From the NCBI GenBank assembly GCA_944470555.2, contig OX104127.1, positions 47,358,934-47,422,933 of the forward strand: a DNA stretch of 64,000 nt. Direction: 5' to 3'. Positions 1 to 12,482 of the stretch are shown piece after piece (positions within the stretch are counted from its first letter, which is position 1; each line of letters begins with the position of its first letter). A program made the position numbers and the translations under genes. The notes beneath the pieces are model-generated. The model was given only the letters and a program-made list of their open reading frames with translations. It was not told where the DNA came from and made no database searches. The DNA comes from Heterobilharzia americana. Taxonomy: Eukaryota; Platyhelminthes; Trematoda; Strigeidida; Schistosomatidae.

Positions 1-1900
1 ACCGCTTGTTTTCGTAAACGTTCTGCGTAATGCCCAGAGAGTCCCAAAACTCTGAGCTGCTACCAATCGACAGTAAGCCGTGGTTTTCAAGCCATAACTC
101 ACTGTGACCCCCAGGTCATTGTGGGTCAGTACTGGCGGTAAAAGAGTCCCATCAATGTCGTAGGTGTTGCTGTGTGTGCTCCAAGTGCATACTCACACAT
201 TTACCTGCATTGATAAGCATCAGCCACCTCTCTGACCAGGTAGGCAAGCTGTTCAGGTTTGCCTGAAGCGCACTTATATCCTCATCGTTCCTAATTTCCC
301 GCGAGATTCTTACATCATCAGCGTAGAGAATCAAAGGGGATTTCGTGATATTTGGCGGCTGATTTACGTATAGGGGAAACAGTAGGAGGGCCCAGGACTG
401 TGCCTTGTGGCACTCCACTCTCTAACGACTTCCAGGTGGAGAGTTGAGAATTGATCCCAACTATTTGTTTCCTACCAACAAGGAAGTTTCATATCCATGC
501 GAGCAGACTGCCAGTGATTCCAAGACTTCTCAGTTTCCCGAGCAACCTGGAATGAGGTACCTCGTTGAATGCCTCGCTAAAGTCTATGGAAATAACATCT
601 ACAGGTATCCTATCATCTTTAGACTTAACCCAACTTTCTCTGGCTGTAAGAAGGTTCGTCAAGCAAGAGAAATTTCTACGAAAACCGAGATAATACAGTG
701 TCTCTCTCCATGTGGACTATGATGGCTTTCTTGATTACTCTTCCTAGGATTTTTACTACAGTACTAGTCAAACTTATCAGTCTGTAATTTGATGGGAGCT
801 GCCTATAACCTGCATTGTGGATAGGTGTTACTATGGCATTCTCCCAATCATGGGGGAGTATGCCTCCACTAAGAGAGTCTGAATATAGTAGTCAGTCAGT
901 GGGCCGGCTACACAAAGTACAAGCTCTCTGAGCAGTCTTGGGTGCAGCTCATCCGGTCCCGTTGATTTTTCCACGTCAAGATTACCTAGTGTCCGAAACA
1001 CATCATTGCGATCGACATCCACAGAGTTTATTCTGTCGGATGTCGATGCTTTTACTGTTGAATAAGTGTCGACAGAAAATTCCTGTGTGAAGACCTCGGC
1101 GAAAAATCCAGCCATGGCTTCTCCTTTTCCCTATCGTCCTCAGTCGCACAGCAGGTTTCGGTCTGTTTGACTATTCCGGGTACATCGCCGCACGTCTTAT
1201 TTTTATGGTTCGTATGAGCGAGTAACCCCTTCGAATATTGCACTGTAGACTTGGCAATAGGTGTTCCAATGCATGTTCGTAATCGGAAGATATCTGAGAT
1301 ACATTCATTCAGGCTCCATCACTTCGAGAGAACCGAGGTGAGTGACAAGACTCCAACACCTTTTTTACGTCTTAGAAAGATTCGGATTTCGTAATTTATC
1401 CACGGAGGACGGTGTTTCCGTCCCCTCAGGACAGTCCACGGATTGGGCGGTTAGGTCACTTGTGCCCATAACTATTTTTTAGGAGCTCAACGCATCACGC
1501 TTTTGGAATGACTGTCCAGCCTTTTGAAAGGCTGCCAGGTTGATAGCCCCCATATTTGCCTTCCATATGTTGGGCCTAGCTGTGGCGTCGACCTGGTGCA
1601 AGGCGGCTGCTGTGAATCTGAAGGTGATCACAAAGTGACCACTTTTACCTAGGAAGCTAGGTCACGGATGAGGCGCACATCATCTGTATGTGAGAATGCT
1701 AGGTCAAGAACTAATGGAGCATGCTGTAGATCACATCTGGTTGGTTTCCTAAAGTGCTGTATGAGTTGGACCCCCAGAATTAAAGACCTGGAATCGTCCA
1801 GCAGAACCTAGAAGCTCGTGCGAAGTAATCAATCGGTTTAAACTAGCTCGTAAAAACATATCGCATGTGTTGGAGGCCTTGCGCTCCTCGAATGCTGCCA
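1..1900 (-). pseudogene. CR1-like non-LTR retrotransposon (copy CR1-a), cut by window edge
   Basis: This is a decayed ORF2 (endonuclease plus reverse transcriptase) reading leftward. At about 1,380-1,860 are the C-terminal endonuclease remains (APLVLDLAFSH, then PPWINYEIR). At 831-1,115 lies the RT N-terminus (MAGFFAEVFTQEF, STGPDELHPRLLREL). At about 560-830 are fragments of RT palm motifs. At 152-418 is the catalytic box LILYADDV followed by a thumb-like region, and at 60-150 the DLGVTVSYGLK segment, after which the element leaves the window. Several frameshifts break the frame. The block at about 540-1,140 is nearly identical, in opposite orientation, to 14,594-15,191. CR1-clade assignment rests on family knowledge of these motifs and was not tested by a search. 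Confidence 0.8.
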
Positions 1901-2060
1901 TGTTTTGACTCACCTTCATTCTCTTCGGAAATAACCGAATGTACGCCTTCCCAGTCGAAAAGTTTCTCCACGAAATTAACAGTTTTACTGGAAGGAAACA
2001 TTTTCTACGGAACGTGATATCCTCAGCCAGGCAGTACCATCACTCTGTAAACGGACAATT

Positions 2061-4360
2061 GTGTGGCAGGTCCAACTGTCTCGATCAACTGCTATACCTC
2101 AAGTTGCTGTGTCTACAGTGCTACCTATCCCACTAAGTCTTCAACCAAACCTAGTGGTCGGACTGACAGCCGTCACACGTGTGGCATCATCGTGGCCAAA
2201 AAACTCCGCTTTTGAGTGTGACATATGCAATAAGTGGGAACATGGTCAGTGTGATAAAGACGTACTGGACCAATATCATGCCTCAATGATGCGTTACCGA
2301 TGCACGTAGTTCTAGTACATCTCCCCGCCTTGCCTTGTAAGAAAACCATTTTCTACAGACTTGATCAGGGAGGTTGTGAAAGACACCACAGTGGCTATCC
2401 AAAGCCCTTTGATAAATCTATAAGCATTCTTGAAACAGAGAGTTGGCAACAACATGTGGAACACCCTACCAGGTACAACAGTGTCCTGGACCTAGTCTTC
2501 ACAAACGGAACCACCATCACAAAACTCCAAGTAGGTACACAATCTCCAGGTAGCGATCACAAGATAGTATATAGACACTTCAACATATCCAGCACAAAAT
2601 TAGTCCAAAGGTCAGGAACAGTTCTAACTAGAAACTACACGTATGCCGAATGGGACGAACCACAATTGTTTCTGCTTTGCCTAGATTGGAGCCCCTACTT
2701 TACCAACAGTTCAGCCAAAGAACTGTGATCTATTTTATGAATATATAGGCACAGCTCAATACTATATTGCTCCACCGCTCCAAAGGGAAATTAAGAAAAA
2801 CAGAGTTGATTTTATACCTACGAAAGTATGCATCCGCATGCGCAACCACGCCAAAGAGTGTTTTAAGTTGAATGACTTTTCATCGCTTATCACGCGTATG
2901 ACACATCCAAGGTAGAAAAGGTACCAGAAGCCGTTAAACAAAAGCGCATTCAATGTGGCAAAACTAGTAACACAGAAGCACTAGTGAGACTGATGAGAAC
3001 CCGGACAAGCAGCTCCAGAAATAGCACTTCTAGCTTATTCATAGACAACGGGATCCTCTACGACGACCCACTACAGATCTGTGAGCTGTTCAGTTATCAG
3101 TTTGCTAGCTGCTTTACACACGAGGACGAAACAGAAGTCATCGGTACGCCGTCAACATCAACTCACTCGATAAGTACGTTTCTCTAGCTATAGCATCACT
3201 TCGAACCTCATACAGTGCTGGACCTGATGGAATTCCAACCATCTCGCTAAAAAGAGGTGGCGAGGATATGCCGCTGATTCTCTTGAAGCTCTTTATACGT
3301 CCCTCTTCAGTGGGAATTACCCTGGGAACTGGGAACTATCATACATGTGTCCCAAGCATGAATGTGGGCCAACACCTAGTATAGAAAACTAGTGACCTAT
3401 AAACATCACGTCAGTAGTATCTAGGACTATGGAAAAGGTGATTGTGAAAGTTGTTGACTACATGACGATAGACCATTTACTCTCACCAGCACAACATGGA
3501 TTCTTGAAAGGCCGGTTATGCGCCACCAGCTATCTTGACGATGTTACAAGCAAGCGTGACCAAGGCCTATTTGTAACCACTTTTTCTTAGACTTCGAACA
3601 AGCATCCGACAAGGCACCTCACAAACGTCTGGTCACTAAGTTGCAATCATATGGTTTCCAAGACCCGTTACTGTCGCGACTTAGAACATCTTTAGAGGGT
3701 CGCTTCCAAACAGTAAAATTAAGTGATTACCACTCCTCCCCTGGACCTATACAAAGTGGTGTCGTCCAGGGTAGTGTGCTAGGACCGATAACCTTCCTAA
3801 TCCATGAAAACGATATCGGTAGACGACTTGAAGATAGTCTACCGCTTTTCTCGTGCAGCACTAGCACAAGGTTTCTCTCGAATACGAGAATATCTGAAGA
3901 GAATATTCACTGGAGCGTGACCTGGCAGCTCCCTCTAAACCCAAATAAAAGCGGCCTCCTCCACTTCAATAAATCCCACCCAGAAGTAACACTACACTTG
4001 GGTGACATCGCATTGCAGATATACAACACTGTGAAAGACCTTGGAATCACCTACTCCAGGAGTTTGACTTTGATGACGTATGCAGATTCATTAGTTTCCA
4101 GAGACAGAAGACCCATAGGTCTTCCACACAGAAACATATACCCGAGGCAAAACTTATACCATACAAGATTATGGTTCGACCGATACTAGAGTATTGCACA
4201 GTTATCTATGGTAACATGAAAGTATCGGATAGAATTCTAGCACAGGGCATCCAACGAAACTTTACTCGGCGCCTTCTAGTACATAACGAAGGACTTCCTC
4301 ACGAAGTAAGGTGCAACAAGCTAGAACTAGAATCACTCCGATCGAGTGGACAGTAAGCGG
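2061..4360 (+). pseudogene. CR1-like non-LTR retrotransposon (copy CR1-b), degenerate
   Basis: This copy reads rightward. At 2,160-2,310 is a zinc-finger-like segment (CDICNKWEHGQC). At 2,390-2,728 is the endonuclease C-terminus (RYNSVLDLVFTNG, then PGSDHKIV). At 2,950-3,190 is the region linking endonuclease and RT. RT motifs follow in broken frames: YSAGPDGIPTISL at about 3,215, then LLSPAQHGFLKGR near 3,480, and SGVVQGSVLGPITFLI in the frame open at 3,641-4,189. The position expected for the YADD box reads LPLFSCSTSTRFL, so the catalytic aspartates are gone. MVRPILEYCTVIYG at 4,171-4,220 is the usual CR1 thumb-domain motif. The 3' end was not recognised. Many stops and frameshifts make it an old copy. 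Confidence 0.8.
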
Positions 4361-4950
4361 AGTGTGATGCGATTTGCAACAGTGAACTCTGTAGCTACTC
4401 TGATGTAATACCCATTTCTTCGTAACCCAACTGATCTCTCGACTTAACACCTATTCCTTAAAATTCTTCCCTTAAAATAATCTCTTTACCCTTGACTGAT
4501 AAATGAACTGTTTGTCGTTGGATCTTTTTAGCATGTAACATGTCTTATTACTTGCTTTTCGTTGTCAGTACTTGCACTTAAGTACTCTGTACCACCATAT
4601 TGCTTCTATAGCCCTGATATGGTAGCACCCAACAAGCAACACCATGATCACCCCTCCCCCACGACTGTATGAAGCTTGGTTAACATCTTAGCAAAATCCA
4701 TGAGTTTTGTTTAAATGTTTGTAACTCCATTAAACTTTTGTGCATAGGTTTCCCACACAAGCGAATACCTGGCCCAAAATCCTCTAATCTCTCTATTCTA
4801 TAGTGGTATCTCCGGCTTCAGTTTAGTTTGCACTACTTTCGTATGCACCTTCATCTTCTTCCCCATAAGCTTACCTCTAAGTAGTTGGTTTTGGATACTT
4901 CTTCAAGTAACTTTTTTAGTCAGTACAAAGGACTCACTCACCCAAGCTGA
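4361..4950. other. No gene recognised
   Basis: This stretch between CR1-b and the purine-rich tract may include the CR1-b 3' UTR. I see no coding pattern, RNA gene or terminal repeat in it. Confidence 0.5.
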
Positions 4951-5300
4951 CGGTCGTGGGGAAATAACGGAGAAAGATGCGGAAAACGTGAGGACGCTAG
5001 GGGAAAAAATGGGTAACAGGAGGAAAAACAAGGGAACGTGGGGAAAAATTCGGGGCAAAGTGGAAATCACTGGGAAAAAATGGGGACTTGGGGGACTGGA
5101 TGAGGATATAAAGAGTCTAAATTTCGGAACCGTGAGGAAAACGTGCATATAAGAGGGAAGCCGTGGGGACAAACCCCAGTAGTGCGGATATTGCAATGAT
5201 GGTGTTTTGTTGCATTTCCCCATTCTTTCTTCTTTCGCTCACCATTAGTTCCTCCCACGTTTTCTCCATCTCACCCCATTTTTTCCTCATTTTCGTCAGT
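4951..5300. repeat. Purine-rich tract followed by its pyrimidine-rich counterpart
   Basis: From about 4,955 to 5,110 the plus strand is dominated by G and A, with repeated GGGGAAA and GGGAAAAAATGGGG words. From about 5,214 to 5,300 the plus strand is pyrimidine-rich and carries complementary words (CCCCATTTTTTCC, TTTCCCC). The halves are not a perfect palindrome but could partly pair. It sits just upstream of CR1-c and may be that element's 5' leader. Confidence 0.5.
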
Positions 5301-5761
5301 TTTGGCGATGTTTGATCTACTCCTGCATGGCATTTTTGTGCTCCTATCTCGAACTTCCCCTGCCGCTTGCTTTTTTATTCATTTTTCAGGTTTTTCTAGC
5401 CGGTCCTGCATCCATGTGAAATTCTGGCGACCACATTTGTCAGTGTGCACCATGCCATCGAAACCTTATAACGAACGCACACAACCCAATGTCGTAGCTG
5501 TAGATTCAAACGATGGCCGAATAATTCCTAATTTCCAACCGAGCTTGCCTCAGTATGCTGAACAATTATTCTACGGAGCATTCATGTTCTTTTTCTGGAC
5601 GCGCGTCTTATGTGCCACGAATAACGGCATCTTATGCTAAGCTTAGCATTGCACACAATAGTCATTTCTCATTACCAAAATGCTCAAACTTGTAAACCGG
5701 TTTGTATTCATATAACTTATGTTGTGCGAAATACATTATTATTATTGTTATTATTACTGTG

Positions 5762-6343
5762 ATGCCAGCGCCGCCACAGACCTCTACCACAGGTCCGAGT
5801 GACAATGGTGTCAGCGTCGTGTCCCGGGCAGTCACACCTGTGAACAGTCCTAAAGGGCGTAGACGACCAATCACACCAGTCCCTAACCCTGAAGTTGTTT
5901 CAACGGCTACCCCCACTGTTCATCAGGAAAAATGGGTCACGGTAGAAAGGGATGCTCATCCTTTCCATAAAAAACCACACACAGTACACGACAACGGAGA
6001 CGTTGATGACGGTTCGAATTCCGTCATCATATTTAACGTCCCTGTGTGCCATGACAGCTTTCTTGAGAACACAAAATCTTCTGACAGACAGCAGTGGCAA
6101 ACGGTGTGTGCCATGTTAGGGCTGGACAGCTCAGGAGCAAAGCTGTGCCGGCTCTGCAAAGGCAACTACTCACCTCAGGGAAAGCCCCCGCCTATGAGAG
6201 TGACCGTGTGCCCGAATAAGGAAACGGAAAGATTCTTGTTGCTGTCACACACGCTAGTCATCAACCGGCCATCCAGCATTAGGACCAGGCCAAACCAGCT
6301 GTGGTCAGCAAGAAAAGTATTCCACGAGGCACCCTCAAGCTGA
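5762..6343 (+). CDS. ORF1-like protein of CR1-like element CR1-c
   Basis: This is an open frame of about 194 codons from ATG 5,762; the frame is also open upstream to 5,702. It begins MPAPPQTSTTGPSDNG and has a Pro/Ser/Thr-rich, probably disordered N-terminal half. The C-terminal half is globular-looking (SNSVIIFNVPVCHDSF, then PPPMRVTVCPNKETERFLLL). The order resembles ORF1 of CR1-like elements: disordered head, then an RNA-binding-like domain that follows the IFNVP strand. It lies directly upstream of RT remnants on the same strand. ORF1 proteins are thought to bind the element RNA. The stop at 6,343 is probably premature. There is no evidence that it is expressed. Confidence 0.55.
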   Translation: MPAPPQTSTTGPSDNGVSVVSRAVTPVNSPKGRRRPITPVPNPEVVSTATPTVHQEKWVTVERDAHPFHKKPHTVHDNGDVDDGSNSVIIFNVPVCHDSFLENTKSSDRQQWQTVCAMLGLDSSGAKLCRLCKGNYSPQGKPPPMRVTVCPNKETERFLLLSHTLVINRPSSIRTRPNQLWSARKVFHEAPSS

Positions 6344-6359
6344 TAACAACAACCTTGGT

Positions 6360-7800
6360 TGTCCACATCATACCGAAACTATCGAAAGACTCATTAGTTA
6401 AAAAGCATCTTCACGACATTCGACAACACGGTTTCAGAAAGCGTAGGTTATGGATCTTAAACATTTGGCGACCGGTTATAAGTGGACAGGATGCTCGGAC
6501 CTCCTAATTCCCTTTCGTGTTGTTTTCCTGGATTTCTCTAAGGCCTTTGGCACAGTCCCACACACCACTTATCCGCAAAATACCATTGTTGGGCATCAAG
6601 GGACAAGTGCTCTCAGAACTATTTAGATGGAGGACAATTCTGCACAAACGCCAACTCGACCTGGTGGACATCATCTGGTGCATCACAAGGGGAGATTGTG
6701 GGTCCGCTGCCATCCCTTCTTTTTGTGAGCGACCTCTCACTGAGTCTCAGCTCCCCAATTCTACTCTACGCTGATGAAGTTAAGTTACGGAGAGCTGTGA
6801 CGTCAGAAACAGAATCAAGTGCACTGCAAAGTGACCCCAGATTACTTGCAGAGTGGGTGGATATTAATGGACTAGCATTTAATCTGGATAAGTGCCGAAC
6901 CATGTTTCTCTGCACCCAGACTCTAGGAAGGCACCCTATTCTCTCTGTGGAACACAACTCTCCCACACCACCACGGAGAAAGACCTAGGACCAATACTAA
7001 ATGACAAACTAGACACTAGCTCCAATTATCCAGGAGACGCCTCCAGAGCCTACGCAGTGCTGCATTTCATGTTCAGATAACTGGGTGCCCTGACCCCGGA
7101 ACTCTTTTTGAAGCTGTGTAAGACGTGCAAACGACCTCACCTGGAGGTCCACAACGTCACTGCACCACCACGTCTGAAAACGGCCGCCAACCTACCGGAG
7201 AAAGTTCGAAGGAGAGATACGAGGGGTGTTATGGGAATGAGGCGACAACCCTATGAGGACAAGCTGAAAGATCTAGTACTCTACTCACTAAGCTACCGCA
7301 GATTACGTGGTAACTTGATAACGGCTTACAAAATACTAAGTAACCCAAGCCATCCAAACAGCAGAATCCTACCGAACAGCCACTTTGGCGGTCCCAGTGG
7401 TAACCCAAGGAGAACCGCCCACAGAAGGACGAAACCCTGTGTGCCTTCACACTTCGCTCTGTGAGTTTGCGCCATTTAGAAGGCATTGCCTGCCGAGATC
7501 GCTACTGTTCCGTCTGTTGACAGCTTCGAGAAGAAGTTGGACAGTTACGCAGCGACTCACGGTTTGTGCTCATCCAGCGTCAATGTTGAATGTCGTCGAA
7601 CCCTAGAATATTAATTTTGGGGAGGGGTGTGACGTTGCAGGTCACTCCCTCTAGTGGGTTCTTGAAGACTCCAAGACGATACCAGCCGGAAGTAAAAACC
7701 CAGTGGTTTCTCCACTGGTAAGACTCTTCCGATGGGCTCACTGCGTGAAGTGGCCCCTGGTTGTCTGAACTTATTCTGGGGTGTCGTGGCAACTGAAAAA
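6360..7800 (+). pseudogene. CR1-like RT remnant and 3' tail (CR1-c), internally deleted
   Basis: RT begins abruptly after ORF1 with KHLHDIRQHGFRKRR (about 6,400), followed by VFLDFSKAFGTVPHT (about 6,525; motif A, with AFD changed to AFG). The frame at 6,698-6,988 reads GPLPSLLFVSDLSLSLSSPILLY and then ADEV, so the YADD box has become YADE. The C-terminal thumb region is at 7,108-7,464 and the ORF2 tail ends SMLNVVEP near 7,605. About 7,606-7,800 is the 3' tail, ending in an AATAAAATACAATAAA-type stretch. The endonuclease and the RT N-terminus are missing between ORF1 and RT, so this copy has a large internal deletion. Confidence 0.75.
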
Positions 7801-8282
7801 TAAAATACAATAAATCGAATTGTACGTCAAACGCGATCTTCAGTTTCTTTTGACGTTCCGTCCAGTGCTCGTTGCATCTGGAAAATAGACAAAAGTCTTT
7901 GATAAAACGAAAACGTTCCGTAGAAATGGGAATTATTTATATATAAGTATATCGAAATAAAGTCTACGCTTTTTCCCCCCTTTTTCAAAAAAATGTTTCA
8001 TTACGTGGTAATCGTAAAAAATTGACATAAAAAGGCAAAATATCAGAGGATTTGCGCACTGACGGTAAATAAAAAAAATGGTGCCCCGAAAAATAATTTT
8101 GAATTATTTAAAAACAATATGGTTGGCACATCTTATCTCACGCCACTGAGTCGAATACTACTTTAAATACTCCGGGAACCTAACGGTTCGACCTGATCAT
8201 GTTTTCTGTCGCTCCGATGGTTGTTGTAACTGTGCATTATCAGACACATCGTCAAGAATTTCGGTAATTGAGCCATCCGTCG
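7801..8282. other. AT-rich stretch, possible Gypsy 3' flank
   Basis: It is AT-rich with homopolymer runs (for example TTTTTTCCCCCC near 7,970). It lies between the CR1-c tail and the 3' end of the Gypsy pol. It may contain the remains of one LTR, but I could not match it to a partner at the other end of the Gypsy element. Confidence 0.4.
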
Positions 8283-11270
8283 GTCAGCTGTAGCGAGCCG
8301 AAACGTCACTTATGATGGGGTTGCCTTCGAAATAAGCTGGTTTCAGACGGTTGATACTAACAGTATCTTCACATTCGTTTCGCCCAATTATATGGAATTT
8401 CTCGTGTCGCTTCATCTATTTGACTGGCCCATCGTAGGGTGGTTCAAGCGGTCGACGAACGGCATAGTGGGGAATAAACACGTGTGATGTATTTTGTAAA
8501 CTGGGGTAAACGAAGACATCAGTAGTTTGCGGGCTAACCGGAGAAGACCTAACTGAACTTATTGCGTTTGCAAGCCTAATCATTTAAGATGCCCTGTCGG
8601 AAACATGTTTGAAAACTGAAGGGGAAACGAATTCACCTGGTAGGCGAGGAGTGATCTCATAGAAGGGTTCTGCTCAGGTGCATCCAGCACCAACTTTCAT
8701 GGCGTTACGAATACCTAGTAGGACTAGAGGCAGAGCCTCGGTCGGCTGAGGTATGTTTGCAGATGAAAGGGAAGCTTTCAGCTGTCGATTAAAAAGTTCC
8801 ACCATGCCATTTGCTCCTGGTTGGTGGGACGTCGTTCGGAACCAAATGCAAACTGAAACTGCAATTAGAGCGTGAAATAATCCACACTCAAATTGGCGAC
8901 CATGGTCGGTTGTGACGTAAGATGGACATCTAAAGTTCGCGATCCAACTTTCGGCGAAAACACCAGCTACTGTTTTAGCAGTAATATCCTTAATAGGTGC
9001 TGCTTCCGGTCATCGTGTGAAACCATCAACACAAGTGAAAAGGTAGGTACATCCGTTAGATCCTGGTAGGGGTCCTACAATATCTATATGGGCGTGGTCG
9101 AAACGCATGTCTGTGGCTAGAAAGGAGCCTAAGGGGCCTTTCGTGTGTCGGGTGACCTTACACTTTTGACAAGCTAAGCACGACTGAGCCCATTCCTTAA
9201 CGCCTTTGTTCATCCCAGGCCAGCAGAAACGTTGTGCGATAAGCCTAATGGTGTCTGGTACACCTGGATGAGAGAGTTTGTGCAACGTATTGAAGACGTT
9301 GCGTCGACAACTCTTCGGAACTATTGGGCGTGGTTGACTAGCAGAGATATTGCACAAAATCGTATCCTTGCGTGACCCCACTGGACACAGTTGTAGCTTG
9401 AGAGTTGTGGACGACAACTCATGGTGTAGCTCAAGGTCCTCTTTTTGACACCGAGCTAGTTCAACGAGATCAACGTCCTCGATACGGTTTATCGAAGCTA
9501 TTCGAGATAGTGCATCGGCTACGAAGTTATTTGCTCCAGAAATGTGGCGGATGTCTGACGTGAACTGGGAATGTAATCTAGCTGTCGCGACTCACGCCGG
9601 GAGTATTTGTCGAATGCCGAGATAAGAGAGAATTTTAACGGTTTGTGGTCTGTGAAAATAATGAAGTCATGACCTTCTACCAAATGCCGAGGATGGCGTA
9701 CAGAAGAGTACATAGCTAGGAGTTCCCTGCCAAATGTACTGTATCTTGTATCTGCGTCATGTAGCCGCCTCTAGAAAAAGGCTAAAGGTTGCCAAAGGTT
9801 GTCAGTCAGCTGTTGCAAGACCGCTTCCATTGCTGAGTCAGATGCATCAACAGCAGTACTCAAAGGAACACTGGGGTCGTGACGCATAAGCATAGTTACG
9901 TTTGCAATGGTTTCCTTGACTTTAGAGAAAGCAAATCTAGCCACGCTGTCCGGAGTCATGCACTTCGTAGTTCCTCGAAATAGATCTGTGGGTGGTCTCA
10001 TGACAGAGGCAGAGTTGGGAATAAACCTTTTGTAATAACTTCTCAGGTCACTGAGAGTGCGGAGCTGCTTCACAGTGGTCGGCTCTGGATAGCTCGTGAT
10101 AGCCGCCACTTTATCTCTCAATGGGCGTGTACCTTTGTTGTCAATGGTATGCCAAGGGAAACTGAGTGATTCGTCTCCTATTTCACATTTCTGCAAGTTT
10201 ACTGTGATACCATGTCTTTTTAGTCTTTCGAACACGAGGTCCAAATGTTTGGGGTGAGTTTCCTTATCTGGACTCGCAATTAGGCAGTCATCGATGTAGA
10301 CATGAACAAAATTCAAACCACCGAAGACATCGTCCGTAAGGCGTTGGAATGTTTGTGCTACATTGCGAAGACCAAACGGCATGCGCAGGGATTCAAGCAA
10401 ACCAGAGGGAGTAATGATGGTTTTATCCAGATATCTTCTGCTGCCATAGGTATCTTGTCGCACGCTTTGGCCAAATCGATTTTGGAGGAAATGTCCATTC
10501 CGCAGTCAAATCGTAAACGTGAGGTATCGGGTAGCAGTCCGGAGTTGTTTTGGCTTTAAGCCTTCGGTAATCACCGGTTGGACGCCAGTCGTTGCTATCC
10601 TTTTTGGGGACCATGTGCAATGACGATGCCCAAGGATTGTTTGATGGTCTGATAATGCCCAGGTCGAGCATGAGGTCGAATTCACCTTTCACCGTTTTGA
10701 GCTTGTCGGGGCCAAACGGCGTGCTTTGGATGCCACAGGTGAACCTGTGGTTGTGACGTGATGCATAACATTGCTGGCTATGCACGGAAGAGCGTGCTTA
10801 AGTTGTTGCAACTCTGGATGTTTCTCCAAAACTGCTTGGTAGGACGCGTCGCCCGATTGTTTGGTTCTAACGAGGGCTAAACTCGGACCTACATAGGTGC
10901 CGCCGCCAATAGATAACTTTGCGTTGCTATCTATCAGTCGTCGACGGTGAGCATATACGAGTAGATCGTAACGGTTTAGCAAGTCTATGCCAATGATGGG
11001 CATCGAGACGTCAGCAAGGAGAAAAATTCAGTGGGCAGGTTTACGTAAGCCTGAGTTGGGGCAGGCATACTGTCTCCCGAGAGTCGCTATCACCTTGCCA
11101 CCGGCTGCTTGAAGATTGAAGTATGGGTCATGATGACGCTCCTTTGTCGTTGCTGGAAGAACACTAACTTCTGCGCCGATGTCGACGAGGTAGCGAGCTT
11201 TCGTTTTTATGTTGGTGATGTAGAGCGAACAGCTGTTTCCGCCGGCTACGGTTGCCGTGAGCACGTGCTG
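8283..11270 (-). pseudogene. Ty3/Gypsy pol (protease-RT-RNase H-integrase), CsRn1/Boudicca-type, broken
   Basis: It reads leftward. The protease is at about 11,260-11,060 (YLVDIGAEVSVLP; the catalytic DTG has become DIG). The RT runs from about 10,785 to 10,200 with [15 protein letters not shown] and the catalytic box YIDDCLIAS near 10,295. RNase H is at 9,880-9,520 (TAVDASDSAMEAVL, then FTDHKPLKF). The integrase zinc finger is at about 9,330-9,170 (LHKLSHPG to CLACQKC). The integrase core starts at DIVGPLPGSNG near 9,060 and continues past 9,010 in broken frames, including a TSHQPGANGMVELFNR segment near 8,810. The pol end has RRPLEPPYDGPVK near 8,440 and DTVSINRLKPAY near 8,350. In-frame stops and frameshifts occur in every domain, so it cannot make a full polyprotein. 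No LTR pair was recognised. Confidence 0.85.
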
Positions 11271-12110
11271 GCGTGACCGTTTCCCGGGTTTGTGTCCTTG
11301 TTAAAACCGCATGGTTTCCGACGTTTTCTGGCTTCATCTCCGTAAGTGTTATGAAACCAGCACCATTCAGGGTTTCCCACCCTGTTAGGTTTAGTTTTAG
11401 GGCTACCACGCGATTTGCTGCGATGCGCTAAGACGCGTTTCTGTGGAGTTTTACGTGAGCCACGACTTCGAGATCGTAGCAACTGTGTAACAGAGTTGCG
11501 CAGCTTTGTCACCTCTTAATCCTGGCGCTCTGGTTTGTCGCAGATAGAATATACGTTGGAGACGGATCTGCTGGAAATCTCCAGTATTTTATCTGCTGAG
11601 GCTGCCAGGTCATCGAGTGGAACTGACTGCAGTGTCACCAACATGGTTTGCACCGGTTGTAGTAGTTTTGAGAGAAATAGTTCCCGGAAAAGGCCATTGT
11701 CGAATGTTCATGCGCCGATTACTTCTCACATGCATGCGAGGACTTCAGTAGCTGAGTGGCTGCCTAGCTCGATGTTACGAAGCAATTCGTCTAGACGTTG
11801 GCGATCTGTGAGATCACTTTTCTTCAAGGGTGCGGCCTTGGGAAATGCATAAGGATCACTTACTTCAGGAGTAAACATGTGTGCTGTAACATGCCTATTT
11901 AATTATCGCGGTAGTGAACGTATGACAGCAAGAAATCGAGAATGGGGATCTGAGACGCCGTGTTCTCGAAAATCTGCCTCGGCATACAGAAACCATGTTT
12001 CTGCATTGTCTGGCCAATATGGCACGAGTTGGAACGTGTTCGTAGTCGGCTGAATACGAATAAGCTTGGGAGTGAGAAGGTGTAGTAAATGGATATATAA
12101 ATGTTATCGA
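11246..12110 (-). pseudogene. Ty3/Gypsy gag with CHCC-type box, broken
   Basis: It lies upstream of pol in the same orientation. An N-terminal capsid-like segment at about 12,040-11,910 reads WPDNAETWFLYAEADF, where the CsRn1-type gag has a W-x-E-x-WF pattern. At about 11,850-11,540 is the capsid C-terminal half (DRQRLDELLRN and so on). At about 11,365-11,310 is CWFHNTYGDEARKRRKPC, which fits the C-x2-H-x9-C-x3-C (CHCC) box known for CsRn1, Kabuki and Boudicca gag proteins, except that the third ligand is Arg instead of Cys. Stops break the frame near 11,910. Assignment to the CsRn1 family is inference from the box spacing and the trematode context. Confidence 0.75.
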
Positions 12111-12129
12111 AATGAAAACAATAAACAAA

Positions 12130-12482
12130 TATAAAATGGAACAGGCTCACCGATTCAATATTCGTTATTGGTTGGGATATGTGATCACGTCGGGCTCACC
12201 GATTTAGGAATTGTCCCGGTGCGAAATTGACAGACGCAAAGACCAATCACTAATTATTCGGACTTGTTATATACCCACAAATACGAGACCAAGGAAGAAC
12301 GCGATAGCGTAGTCGGATGGAATAGTATATTTGGGTGGTTGTACCAAGATACCAATGCTTCCCAAATAACTGGCTAGAGAGTCGAAAACGAGCAGTGCAA
12401 CGTAACACGACAGCGTGCCTAATTGCGAGGATGCTTACCTGGCTGTCTTCAGTTTAGCGAGTCCAGTTAAACTATCAGGGCC
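12130..12482. other. Gypsy 5' flank, no LTR pair recognised
   Basis: The 5' LTR and primer-binding site of the minus-strand Gypsy element should lie here. I see no direct repeat with 7,800-8,280 and no convincing primer-binding site. Confidence 0.35.

Noticed and set aside
5738..5760. ATT/TTA microsatellite (also near 43,830 and 46,705)
   Set aside because: Ordinary short simple repeat; the last one is the RTE tail.
7801..12482. LTR pair for the Gypsy element
   Set aside because: I looked for direct repeats at both flanks and found only short CR1-related matches.
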